The notes below the pieces were generated by a model. The model did not search any database, was not told the origin of the DNA, and was given only the letters and a program-made list of their open reading frames with translations. Position numbers and translations under genes: made by a program. 64,000 nucleotides of DNA from Siniperca chuatsi (lineage: Eukaryota; Chordata; Actinopteri; Centrarchiformes; Sinipercidae): NCBI RefSeq assembly GCF_020085105.1, contig NC_058050.1:30770590-30834589 (forward strand), in the 5' to 3' direction. Below, in pieces: positions 47,401-55,590 of the stretch (positions are counted from its first letter, which is position 1; the number at the start of each line of letters is the position of its first letter).

Positions 47401-47887
47401 TTACTTTTATTTGTTATGGAGTATTTTTAAAATGTGCTATTACTACTTTTATTTTAGTAAAGGCTCTGATTACTTCTTCCACCACTAAAGCATACTGAAT
47501 ATCATGTTATTTTGTCTCCTGGTTACTCACTGGAGTAAACAGTCTTCTTGTTGACGCCTAAAGGAGAAGTTTTGGGAGTTTGGGTAACTGCACAAAAGAG
47601 TCAGGGTCAAAAAGGATAAATGCAGTGAGAAAGTCAAAAACATTGACTATTTATTATTGATTGCATTAGGTTGAATAATCTCACCTGATACATGGCTGTA
47701 GGTGGGGTGCAAAGGAGCTGTTCTTTTTGTCTACATCTTCATGAATGGCAAAGATTCCTCCGATGATGATATCTCCTGGGGCTGTAGCTCCCAGTACTCT
47801 GGTACCCTTTTCAATGGCATGTCCTTTTTCCAGAATAATATGGAAAAGTGTGATGTGCAAATAGATTACAGGAGCAACCAAGGCCAT
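31341..47887 (-). CDS. gprc6a: Class C GPCR, GPRC6A-like amino-acid receptor (six coding exons, 919 aa)
   Basis: Coding exons on the minus strand: 47887-47685, 45282-44988, 41870-41067, 39162-38947, 38639-38516 (or its twin 34124-34001) and 32458-31341. Lengths 203, 295, 804, 216, 124 and 1118 sum to 2,760 nt: 919 codons plus stop, close to the roughly 926 aa usual for GPRC6A. Protein order: signal peptide (1 to about 24), Venus-flytrap ligand domain (about 25-490), cysteine-rich domain (about 507-570), seven membrane helices (about 582-820), Ser-rich tail (821-919). The T-P-V-V-K-A-A-G-G loop, N-E-A-K-F-I-T-F before TM6 and P-K-C-Y-I-I-L-F after TM7 fit GPRC6A better than T1R or V2R receptors, and the long tail argues against T1R. 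Family role: plasma-membrane sensing of basic L-amino acids and divalent cations via Gq. The exact paralogue is uncertain. Confidence 0.85.
34001..34124 (-). CDS. gprc6a: gprc6a exon 5a: Cys-rich domain (duplicate copy 1), GC donor
   Basis: Acceptor 'ctttcctcag' before 34124. Encodes H-I-I-S-K-C ... C-C-Y-E-C-I-N-C, the first part of the nine-cysteine domain. The exon ends ACAG followed by GCAAGA, a GC-AG intron; only this end gives the phase-1 join to exon 6 (T-D-M-D-Q-C). It is the copy nearest exon 6. Confidence 0.85.
34433..34648 (-). CDS. gprc6a: gprc6a exon 4a (duplicate copy 1)
   Basis: 72 codons, phase 0 at both ends, flanked by 'catgtcctgtag' and a GTAGGC donor. Encodes the end of the ligand-binding lobe (F-D-S-R-G-D-I-N-L-G-Y-D-V). 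The exon appears identical in both copies. Confidence 0.85.
34649..36558. other. gprc6a intron between exons 3a and 4a
   Basis: No coding or recognised repeat. The same intron occurs at 39163-41066 in D4 copy 2. Confidence 0.6.
36559..37361 (-). pseudogene. gprc6a: gprc6a exon 3a: duplicate with 1-bp frameshift
   Basis: Same splice sites as exon 3b but 803 bp instead of 804. The C-run at 36778-36780 has three bases where copy b has four (41286-41289). The reading from the exon start (I-S-Y-S-S-T-A-V-I-L-S-D) runs correctly to about residue 360 of the protein, then shifts. Either a real lesion in a duplicated exon or a homopolymer sequencing error. Confidence 0.8.
37448..37620 (+). mobile_element. 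tRNA-derived SINE in gprc6a intron (copy 1)
   Basis: A-box-like 'tggcctaagggttaaggcgc' (37459-37478) and B box 'gggttcgattccaac' (about 37525-37540), then a non-tRNA body ending in an A-rich tail near 37615. Twin at 41955-42135. Confidence 0.7.
37797..37908 (+). mobile_element. tRNA-derived SINE, truncated by D4 breakpoint
   Basis: Head with 'ggtttagtggtagagtgggt' (A box) and 'gcagttcgatccccagc' (B box). The element stops abruptly at the duplication junction; the full version is at 42305-42590. Confidence 0.75.
38516..38639 (-). CDS. gprc6a: gprc6a exon 5b: Cys-rich domain (duplicate copy 2), GC donor
   Basis: 124 bp, same sequence and same ACAG/GCAAGA donor as exon 5a. Phase 1 at its 3' end, so it joins exon 6 in frame but not exon 3a, which starts in phase 0. 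Confidence 0.85.
38947..39162 (-). CDS. gprc6a: gprc6a exon 4b (duplicate copy 2)
   Basis: 216 bp, 72 codons, phase 0 at both ends. Identical in reading to exon 4a and correctly placed after exon 3b. Confidence 0.87.
41067..41870 (-). CDS. gprc6a: gprc6a exon 3b: core of the Venus-flytrap domain, intact
   Basis: 804 bp, 268 codons, phase 0 at both ends; acceptor 'cttttctccag', donor GAG/GTATTC. Starts with the class C signature around Y-S-S-T-A-V-I-L-S-D and R-T-I-P-S-D. Continues with F-G-W-N-W-V-G-I-V-S-T-D-G-N-Y-G and ends G-T-V-Q-P-W-E. This is the undamaged copy and completes a full-length protein with exons 4, 5 and 6. Confidence 0.9.
41955..42135 (+). mobile_element. tRNA-derived SINE in gprc6a intron (copy 2)
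   Basis: Twin of 37448-37620 with the same A and B boxes; one G fewer in 'ccaaccggggccc'. Confidence 0.7.
42305..42590 (+). mobile_element. tRNA-derived SINE, complete
   Basis: A box 'ggtttagtggtagagtgggt' and B box 'gcagttcgatccccagc', a body with 'gcatggcagcctctgccatc', and the 3' end 'agtctatataaatgcagtcc' to 'atttaccat'. The same 3' end closes the SINE at 63828-64000. Lies in gprc6a intron 2. Confidence 0.8.
42830..43140 (+). mobile_element. LINE 3' fragment (ORF2 C-terminal end plus tail)
   Basis: The plus strand encodes W-T-E-D-F-N-D-P-T-H-V-L-Y-D-Y-F and L-M-P-S-G-M-R-F-R, then C-K-T-N-R. This is a C-terminal motif seen in several fish LINE ORF2s (usually L-L-P-S-G-R-R). It ends 'aatttccccttgagagacaa' and 'ttgaatttaattgaatt'. 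Clade not assigned. Within gprc6a intron 2. Confidence 0.6.
43141..44987. other. Rest of gprc6a intron 2, no gene
   Basis: No reading frame or repeat family recognised in this 1.8-kb part of the intron. Confidence 0.5.
44988..45282 (-). CDS. gprc6a: gprc6a exon 2: N-terminal lobe of the Venus-flytrap domain
   Basis: 295 bp between acceptor 'tagtcacacag' and donor CAA/GTAAGTAG; begins in phase 2 and ends in phase 0. Encodes I-N-A-I-E-M-V-N, L-G-Y-R-I-L-D-S-C-S-D-V and the V-I-G-A-S-N-S-E-T-S loop. By family knowledge that loop lies in the region that binds the ligand's alpha-amino-acid group. Confidence 0.92.
46194..46580. mobile_element. MITE-like element with internal inverted repeat
   Basis: Starts with 'ggtaacactttatttaaagg'. 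'gttatgacaacttgacatta' and on (about 46352-46390) is mirrored at about 46527-46566 ('taatgtcaggttgtcataac'). The arms are roughly 42 bp with few mismatches. Non-coding. Confidence 0.6.
46735..46830 (+). mobile_element. L2-type LINE 3' tail fragment
   Basis: Preceded at 46700-46732 by 'cctccggagctgcagagtct' from the L2 3' UTR, then 'tagacctgctctataggaaa' and 'caatgagataacttctgtta'. A rearranged L2 end. Confidence 0.65.
46930..47117 (+). mobile_element. LINE RT fragment, L2-related
   Basis: Plus-strand codons read S-L-H-W-Q-P-V-S-F-R-I at the right end (about 47089-47121), the conserved L2/Rex-type C-terminal motif, with degraded coding upstream. Ends where the SINE begins. Confidence 0.45.
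47118..47285 (-). mobile_element. tRNA-derived SINE, minus orientation
   Basis: On the minus strand the head shows 'agtaatcggaaggttcgagg' and 'ttcaatccctgg' (B box region). It is followed by 'gtccttgagcaagacactga', the shared body motif of this SINE group. In gprc6a intron 1. Confidence 0.65.
47685..47887 (-). CDS. gprc6a: gprc6a exon 1: signal peptide and start of ligand domain
   Basis: Start ATG at 47887-47885; donor ATCAG/GTGAGA. 67 codons plus two bases. The start is chosen because it opens a hydrophobic signal peptide (M-A-L-V-A-P-V-I-Y-L...). The class C N-terminal motif P-G-D-I-I-I-G-G-I-F-A-I-H-E follows, as in GPRC6A. The frame stays open upstream to 48220 without signal-like content, so an earlier in-frame Met is possible but less likely. 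Confidence 0.88.
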
Positions 47888-49750
47888 ATTACTGTCTTGT
47901 CTATTGTCCCTCTGTGTTTCTAAGCTATCTTTACCTCTCTCCCCTATCCCACTGGCCTCTCTGTGGTTCTTCACCTCCAGCAGAGTGATACTCCCCTTTT
48001 TAAGCATCTCCACTAGGCTAAAAGAAAATTCCCTCTTGTTCCCTCCTTCACAGTTTACTGTTCTCATGTTCTCCCCTGCAGCCCTGCCCACTCCTTCATG
48101 AGTGACAGCAGGGTGAGTCACTGCTCTGCAGAAGCAGCTTTCGTCATATGTTTCATCATTGTTGTGCATAAGCCTTTTTATGGCAGTACAGTAACTAATA
48201 CAACTAATGAGTGTTTTCACGATGAATTAATATGTGGATTTGTTTTTTGTTTTTTACAATTGATCGATTTATCGTTAAGTCTAAAACGTGAAAATGTTGG
48301 AAAATGTCCATCACAGTTTCTAAGAGCCCAGTTTACAATGATAGAACAGAGAAAAGCAGTAAATCCTCACACTGGAGAAGCTCCAACCAGAGAAGGATTG
48401 GAGTTTTTGCTTGATAAATGACAGAAGCAAGTACAGTCTGCACATGACAAAACCACTGGTTAGGTCAAATCCTGAAGATTTCCCTTTTGGTGAATATGGA
48501 GACAGCTACTAGAGGTGATGATACACATCCCATTGCGGGTTATCTGAAGAGAATTTCCGTGTAAACCAGACAGACCATTAGTCTAACAGACACAGCCCTT
48601 TGATCGTATGTTATCTTTATGCTATAGTTGGAGTGGGTGGTTTTCCTGACCTCTCTACACACATGGTCAGAACACTGCAGTTTAAGTGTCAGCAGGGTGA
48701 CGACAGAGGAGAGGGAGACGGCTCTAGCAGTGTGGAGTTCTCTGCGTCAGCAAGGAGGGCAGTCTCACTTTAGTGGCCTGCCTTGAAACCAGACTGGTAG
48801 GGGGTCAAGAAGGTTGTTCTGGTGGAGATATGCAGAAAAGTGAGAAACATACAATACACGCTTTTAAGCACACAGACTGCCTCGGTTTGTTGCTATCAGA
48901 GCATGACGTTAGTAGCTCTGATCGGCTGTTTGGGAGTGGGAGTGGTCTTGGAAGGCAACAGGCCCAGTGCATTCTGGTAGTTGTAGGTTTTCTACCTTTT
49001 GAGCAAAAGGGTCATGTCGCACCAATTTCAAAAATATTTGCGTCTTTCTACAGCATACACACACCAGTTTTATGAAAATACTGTCTTTCCAGCGGTGAAA
49101 TACCCCTTTAAAAACCCTCACAGACAATCAGCACTTGCTTATGCAGACCACTGGAGCTTTTAGCTTTTAGATGAGAAAGTAATGCTTTAGCGCCCCTTCA
49201 TGAGCAAACAACTGACAGTTGAATCTAAGTTGAGTTCATTCTTGGAACAGCAGTATCTAACTAACTGAACGCTCAAACAAAACTAAAGGTTTATGAAAAG
49301 TTTGGAATTATTATTTGTGACAACATTCTTTTCTGCATGTGGATATGATGCACTCTCCTATAATAACAACACCCTTCCCCTGTAGACTGTGATTTCCATT
49401 CACCCAATCTGCTGTTTTCTTGTAACCTATAAATTCTAATCTCCCCACACCCCTGCAACACCCCCATTCCCCCATCTGAATTATTAAAGCTTAAGTTTAA
49501 AAGTTATACATATGACCCATTTTAAAAATAGTTTTTCTTAAAGACAAGTGTCTTTAGTTACTCCAAAGTAATTTTATGATGTGTGTGATTTCTTCTGTAC
49601 AGTTGCTGTGCCTGTGCTCTCATCAGCTCCACTCCAGTCCGCTAGGTGGCAGTACTGCAATAGAATAACTGTCCGTGTCTCGGGCCACGCAGGATGCCAG
49701 GCTCCAGAACTGGCCGGAAATGAAGACCAATCACTGACGGAAGAAGAAAG
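47888..49750. promoter_or_regulatory. Shared intergenic region between divergent gprc6a and cnih4
   Basis: About 1.86 kb separates the two start codons. Near cnih4, 49615-49750 is richer in CpG and has 'accaatcac' (CCAAT, about 49725-49733), 'ccggaaat' (ETS-like, about 49713) and 'gacggaag' (about 49735), fitting a TATA-less housekeeping promoter. No clear TATA box was found for gprc6a. No gene in between. Confidence 0.45.
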
Positions 49751-51766
49751 ATGGACGCGGCAGTGTTCATTCTGTCACTGGTAGACTGCTGTGCACTGAT
49801 TTTCCTCTCGGTCTACTTTGTATCCTTTTCGGCTATGTGTTTTCTGGCGGGTGTCGAGCATATTCGCCAAGTCTGTTAGCTGACCGAAGGCCCTTACGAA
49901 TTCCTTTCTTTATATTAGTCCATTAGCGCTTAGTAGCTAACCGGTTAGCCGCCTTGCTGCAAGTGTCAGTGACGGGCTAGCGTGAACTAAGTTAAGATGA
50001 ACCTGTTTCAGCAGCAGAGTCACGGTATGATACAGTGTGCTCACAGGAACGGGAAAACCAAACGGAAAGTTTTAAACCAACATACCCGTACTGGGAGACG
50101 AAAAACACGCCGGACTGACAGGGCCAAGTCAGAATCAGCTTTATTGGCCAAGTGTGTGGGCACGTAGGAGGAATTTGACTCCGGTTCACACAGTTCAAAG
50201 AACAATTCTGAGGAAGACAGACAGAAATATGCGACTGTTTAATGTTGCCTTGTGAGTCAGCAAATGTATCTACGTTTTAACGTTACAACATTAGTTATTC
50301 CAACTACTGTCTCTAACGAATATACTACGGTCTTAGATTAACTTGTTAATAAGCATGTCAGTTCTGTACAACAGTTGTGGCCATTTTTAGAATGGGCTTC
50401 CCTTTGTGTTCTTGGCAGAATGAAGAAAAAGAGACTTAATGTACAAAAGTAGTAATCAGAACAATCTGATGAACTAGTTTCGGTCGTCTTGTGTTAAACA
50501 AAAGTTTACACAGCTGCCTATATCCTCCGATGGAGTTTTTGGGGCACCTTGACTTAAAGCTCAGATTATCACCCTGTCTGATCTAGAATGTGACTACATT
50601 AATGCTAGAGCCTGCTGCTCCAAACTGAACAAAGTAAGTCATGTTAGTCTGCATTATTACTGTCAGAGGAGATTTCCATACATTGACCTTACAGACTTAC
50701 TCTTTATTTTTTTATTTATTTATGATGCCTCTTAGTTGAGGTGCCTTGTTACTTGTTTTAATGTATTATATGATAGAATGATGGCTATTTGATTGCAAAA
50801 GCTGATTTTCATGTGTTTTTTCTTGGTGTTTTGAGAGGAGTTTATTAGTATTCTGGTTATTTTGATGTTTGATTCATGCTTGTCTGATATGTTGTGTTTC
50901 CAGTGGGTAATTCCAGAGATGGTTGGCCAGTGTCTCTCCACTATGCTGATGTTGGTCTCCATGCACTGGTTCATCTTCCTCCTCAACCTGCCTGTAGCAG
51001 CCTGGGACATTTACAGGTATGCTCATACCGCCGCTGTTTCCTGCATTGGCTGTGAGCCATGCTCCTCTGTACAGTCAGGTAATATGACAAAATAGACTAT
51101 AGAAATGTAGCTCTACAGTTTATTCCTTTAATATCTCTGGGTGAATTAGACCATTGAAAGCAATGTTGCAAATCAATGAGCGGGACTGCCTTCTATTATG
51201 CCTGATGTTAGATTTTTTATGTATTTCATTGACTGGATTAGCCAAAAGACAGACATCTCCATCTGGTCTCTCAATTGAATGATCAGGAAATATGCGGCAT
51301 CATGTTATATATTGATACTACAATTTACAATTACATATACTGTGGAAGTTTTGTCCATATCACCCCCCTGTACTGTAGGTAAGAACACACAGGGCGTGTC
51401 TCGCTGTCCTTGGTGCAGTGCGTTTACTCTCTCGTCCCTGTCGTTCCTGCAGGTACGTGAAGGTTCCGATGGGAAACATGGGCGTGTTCGACCCCACTGA
51501 GATCCACAACCGAGGTCAGCTCAAGTCCCACATGAAGGAGGCCATGATTAAACTGGGTTACCACCTGCTCTGCTTCTTCATTTATTTGTACAGGTGAGGG
51601 CAACAGCATCTGCAGACGCACTGACATTTAGTGACATGTTCAAGGCCTTCAGTAATCAGCTTACAGTCTGTATAATAGTGGTGGCTGTTTGTACATGGTC
51701 ACTGCATTAACACACATCTTTCCTACCTGTTTTTCCAGCATGATCCTGGCTCTGATTAACGACTGA
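49751..51766 (+). CDS. cnih4: Cornichon family protein 4 (five exons, 139 aa)
   Basis: Exons 49751-49819, 50565-50633, 50904-51016, 51453-51593 and 51739-51766 (69, 69, 113, 141 and 28 nt; total 420 nt, 139 codons plus stop), all with GT-AG introns. The protein matches vertebrate CNIH4 in length and nearly residue for residue in places: [49 protein letters not shown] and the C-terminal L-A-L-I-N-D. Cornichons are small multi-pass ER/ERGIC cargo receptors that couple membrane cargo to COPII; CNIH4 is reported to aid GPCR export. It lacks the extra loop of CNIH2/3. Start ATG at 49751 with a conserved N-terminus. Intact. Confidence 0.97.
50125..50215 (+). mobile_element. Short dispersed repeat in cnih4 intron 1
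   Basis: 'agtcagaatcagctttattg' followed by 'gccaagtgtgtgggcacgta' and 'ggaatttgactccggtt' is a very common teleost SINE/LINE-tail-like repeat. Family name unknown to me. Confidence 0.55.
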
Positions 51767-52329
51767 AGCACCCAGCAAGCTCTCTGACCCCAGCTGCCAA
51801 ATTCCAAACTCCAGGGTTCGCTGTTTTCCCCCTCACATCCTGCTTCCTGCTCCTGTACCGTATGCGTAAAATCTCTTAGAACAGCAGAGAGAAGTTTACT
51901 TTCGCTGTGGTCTTACTGAGGTTCACACTGTTATCGGTCTTGTCAGAATCCCAGAGTTTTGACTTTGATATAATACTAAGGTTAATATTTAACCATTTAA
52001 CACTTCAGTACCACCAAAATCTCCTACAGCCGCTGTGTTTTATTGTGAAGGGGAATCAGTTTTTTTTTCTATCTCTAGCTACAACAGGGAGTAACCAATC
52101 AACAGCAGTTACACAGCTTCTAGTGGCTGTAAGAAATATTAGACATGTTGACAGTAGAGTGAGTAGAGGCTTCCTAGAGCAGATAGTACTGAGTAATATC
52201 AGTGTTCTGTCTGTCTGAATATAAGGTGGAACACGTTTTTCTTTACCACCGAAGCCCAATTGGGAAAAATGCCATTATTGCCTCAAACCTCAAAACACAG
52301 TCTGACTTGATGTGCCCCCCACCCAGTAA
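51767..52329 (+). other. Probable cnih4 3' UTR and downstream flank
   Basis: Non-coding after the TGA at 51764-51766. I could not pick a convincing poly(A) signal. No repeat recognised. Confidence 0.4.
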
Positions 52330-53308
52330 TGTACCACTTTAGCCTTATGTTGAGCACCTAAATATTATTGCTTTGCCATTTCTCAAAGTCTTTTGTTTTC
52401 AGGACTCTGACAGATTTTTCAGCCTCTGTAGTTGATTTAGTTTCACTACGTAGTTGGTGACAGCAGCACCTTCCACAGGGGAGCAGGTAAAGCTGGGAGG
52501 AGGACACAGGCAGGACCACTTTTGTGACTTCACATTCGTATTGCAAATGCTCAAGAGGCCTGTATTTAAACAAACCACAGTTGGTATTAAGGGCCCCAAT
52601 GTGTGCCAAGAAAGTATCCCCCACACCACTGCACCACCACCACCAGCCTGAACCATTGACACAAGGCAGGATGGATCCATGGATTCATGTTTACATCAAA
52701 TTCTGACCCTACCATCTGCATGTGGCAGTAGAAATCGTTTTACCAATCTTCTATTGTCCAGTTTTGGTGAGCCTGTGCCACTGTAGCCTCAGTTTCCTGT
52801 TCTTAGCTGACAGGAGAGGAACCCACTGTGGTCTTCTGCTGCTGTAGCTGATCAACTTCAAGGTTCGACGAGTTGTGCGTTCAGAGATGCTCTTCTCCAT
52901 AGCACTGTTGTAACACCTGGTAATGCTTCCTGTCAGCTTGAACCAGTCTGCTCATTGTCCTCTGACCTCTCTCAATAACAAGGTGTTTTCGCTGCCACTC
53001 ACTGGATGATTTTTATTTTTGGCACCATCTCTGTAAACTCTAGAGACTGCTGTGTGTGAAAACCCCAGGAGATAAGCAGTTTGTGATATAGGCCTACTCA
53101 AACCACCCTGTCTGGCACCAACAACCATTCCAAGTCAAAGTCACTTTGATCACATTACTTCCCCCATTCTGATGTTTGGTCTGAACAACTGTTGAACCTC
53201 TTGACCATGGCTGCATGCTTTTATGCATTGACTTGCTGCCACACGATTGGCTGATTAGACATTTGCATTAACGAGCAGGTGTACCTAATAAAGCGGCCAC
53301 TGAGTGCA
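52330..53308 (-). pseudogene. Tc1-like transposon relic, second family
   Basis: Read from 53308 down, the end 'cactcagtggccgctttatt' (minus strand) is a terminal repeat. It is followed by a Tc1 transposase with R-G-M-V-V-G-A-R-type N-terminal HTH remnants (about 53140), a V-E-R-G-Q-R-type region (about 52970), and D-P-S-C-L-V-S ... A-G-G-G-G-A-V-V-W-G before the second catalytic region (about 52675-52600). The frame is broken repeatedly and the C-terminal third with the last catalytic acid is missing. Different subfamily from the element at 1-574. Confidence 0.75.
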
Positions 53309-54108
53309 TGTTCTGGTCATTTAGAGCGGTGGCACAGTACAGAGCTCTGTCAGCTTGTGTGTGTGTAACACTTCCTGCTCAGGGCTGCAGAGGGCCGCGT
53401 GCCCGGGCCGGCCCCGGGCTCGGCTCCTGCCAGCAGTTTATGAAGGCTTTTAGCTGTTGGGTTAGCAAGAAGCAGACTGAGAGCGCCGCCACTCTGCTGT
53501 TGATCTACAGCCTGCGCTCACCTGCAGTGTCTGACACCATCGCTCCAGTCATGCCTTGTCAGCCCAGTCAGCATGTTGAATTGAGAGACAGTCGGAGCTT
53601 TCTGATTGGCCGTTCGGTCATCAGTTTTCCTTTTTTTTCCCCCACTTGTGCCTTTTCTTGTTTCTTCCACAAGTAAAGTAATACTTCATGGTGGCATTTG
53701 CAATTTCTTGTCACACACGTTTTCATTCAGAATCCACACGATGAGTTGAATCGGATTCACAGTGGCGTGAAAATGGTTGACTAGTGTGTTTTGTTTGTCG
53801 CTCCACGATGGAACACAGACTACTGACAGGAGATTTCCTCTCACACAGGCACAGTGCATACTTAACTTTATTTATATAGCACCTTTCACAAACAGAGTGT
53901 GCTTTACAGTAAAAACAAAGAATAAAAGTAAATAAAATACCAAACATAAAAGATAAAGTGTAAGTGTAAAGTGCGTTAACCAGGTTCAGCACGTTGCCCC
54001 GGCGTCTCAGGAGTTCATCATTTCTCTGTGGCCAGTCGCCTGCTGCTGGATGGAGGCTTTGTGCTGTGGTTCTGTGTTTTTGCTTCCTATCGTTTCCCAA
54101 CCTCCTAT
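53309..54108. other. No gene; short LINE/SINE-type tail at 53863-53945
   Basis: 53309-53860 holds GC-richer DNA with no recognised gene. 'actttatttatatagcacct' at about 53867 with 'gtgctttacagtaaaaacaa' is a widespread teleost retroelement 3' end in minus-type orientation. Confidence 0.45.
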
Positions 54109-54781
54109 AGATGAAGCCACGCCCACTTCTGTATGACGAAAGCCTCGACGGCGGCGTTCCCATGGTGACGCGAGACATGACAGCTGCTGTAGCTTGGAAA
54201 ATAGCAATATGGGGACTGAATTTGATGAATTTACAGTTTATCGGACTACAAATGAGACAAAAATGAGTTAGCTAGCTGTATGTTCAGTGGGAGTCTGGTG
54301 CTGAGTAATGGCTATGAGTCAAGCATAGAAGCTGTTTTATTAGCTTATCATTTAGAAAGTTAGAACTGGCAGGTGAGGCATTCCTTCGTGATAATAGCTT
54401 TAGCCTGTATAGCTAGCTGTTACAGTGAGCTCAGCTGAAGGGCCGTAACTCAGTCTGATGAAGTACAGCTTTTCCACTGCGGCCACTCGTTTTTGATAGA
54501 CTGGCTGGGGTTAAACTCTGCACCCATCTTGTACCTTTTTATAGGAGCCGATGACTGTCTCTACCACATGCTAAAGAGCTTCAGTCTTTCATTGATTAAC
54601 ATTTTAAAATGATACATGCAGTATATTGATGGTTCACGAGTCCATGACGACCGTTTATGGATGTGCTAACAGATCAGTTACCTCAGTCATCTTTGAAAAG
54701 CGCTATTTTCCAAGCTACTGTCACATGGCCGTGGTTTCCATGGGAACGCAGCTGTCAGGCTTTTGGGCGTGGTTTCATCTA
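54109..54781. mobile_element. Non-autonomous DNA element with long terminal inverted repeats
   Basis: The left arm (54109-54205) and right arm (54702-54781) are inverted copies over about 80-95 bp. 'agatgaagccacgccc' opens the left arm and 'gggcgtggtttcatct' closes the right. 'gttcccatgg' and 'tagcttggaaaatagc' on the left match 'ccatgggaac' and 'gctattttccaagcta' on the right. The 500-bp interior is non-coding. Target-site duplication not determined. Confidence 0.75.
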
Positions 54782-55078
54782 AAGTCGAGTCCAACTCTGT
54801 TGCTGCTCCTTCATTTTTCTGACCTTACATGTAAAAGGTTCTCACTTTTTACATGTAACAAAATAGATTTTAAGCTTACATAACATATTTAGTCAAAGTA
54901 TGGAAAGATTTCCAGATGAAATGTTTAATCAGAGGCTTGTGATGGTATTGAAGTGGAGTGAGAACTCTGTTATTGTGACAACACCAGTGATCATCAGATG
55001 GTGGATCAGTAATCCTGTTCTGAGACTTTTTATGCATACACCACCTGCCAGACTTCCAGCATCACACTCCATCACCGA

Positions 55079-55212
55079 TCACCAACCAACCAACCAACCA
55101 ACCAACCACAGCTCAGCCCACGCTGCACGCTGCACGCTGCGCACACACACGCACGCACGCATGCACACTCAGGCACGCACGCACGCACACTCACGCACAC
55201 TCACGCACGCAC
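55079..55212. repeat. (CCAA)n and CACGCA-rich simple repeats
   Basis: CCAA units at 55079-55108, then CACGC/CACACG-type repeats at about 55139-55212. These are separated by about 30 bp of ordinary sequence. Confidence 0.9.
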
Positions 55213-55274
55213 ATGTCTGACAGACATGTGCGACCTAGCCCCTTACCCTAACGTTAACCATCACAGCTAAATGC

Positions 55275-55590
55275 CTGACCCGACCCCGACCCCGACTCTG
55301 ACCCTGACTCTGACCCCGACCCGACCCGACCCGACTCTGACCCGACCCGACTCGACCCGACCCTGACCCTGACCTGACCCCCCCGACCCGACCCCGACCC
55401 GACCCGACCCGACCCCGACCCGACCCGACCCGACTCTGACCCTGACCCGACCCGACCCGACCCCGACTCTGACTCTGACCCCGACCCTGACCCTGACCCT
55501 GACCTGACCCTGACTCTGACCCGACCCGACTCTGACTCTGACTCTGACCCCGACCCGACTCTGACCCGGCCCGACCCGACTCTGACCCCG
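55275..55590. repeat. Minisatellite of GACCC/GACTCT/GACCCT units, G-rich on minus strand
   Basis: About 315 bp built from 5- and 6-base units (GACCC, GACCCC, GACCCT, GACTCT). The minus strand is a series of GGG/GGGG runs spaced by two to five bases. Open frames on the minus strand (Gly/Ser/Arg/Val repeats) are by-products of the repeat. Confidence 0.93.

Larger units (their letters stand above)
45612..47488. mobile_element. Split DNA element with GTGGTGGAA ends, carrying nested insertions
   Basis: The left end 'cggtggtggaatgtaactaa' and the right end 'gattacttcttccaccacta' are inverted matches at their tips (GTGGTGGAA/TTCCACCAC). Inner sequences (AAGTACATTAACTCAAGTA, and ACTTTTA-rich on the right) fit the two halves of a common teleost element. 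Between them sit a MITE, an L2 tail, an L2-like RT fragment and a SINE. All within gprc6a intron 1. Confidence 0.5.

Noticed and set aside
31341..47887. Receptor considered as taste receptor T1R, V2R/OlfC or calcium-sensing receptor
   Set aside because: The long Ser-rich C-tail, the total length of 919 aa and the sequence around TM5-TM7 fit GPRC6A better; T1Rs have short tails and V2Rs lack the A-A-G-G loop motif. A fish-specific GPRC6A paralogue remains possible.
48098..48421. Plus-strand open frame of 107 codons upstream of cnih4
   Set aside because: No homology, no splice support, atypical composition; most of it is intergenic between the divergent genes.
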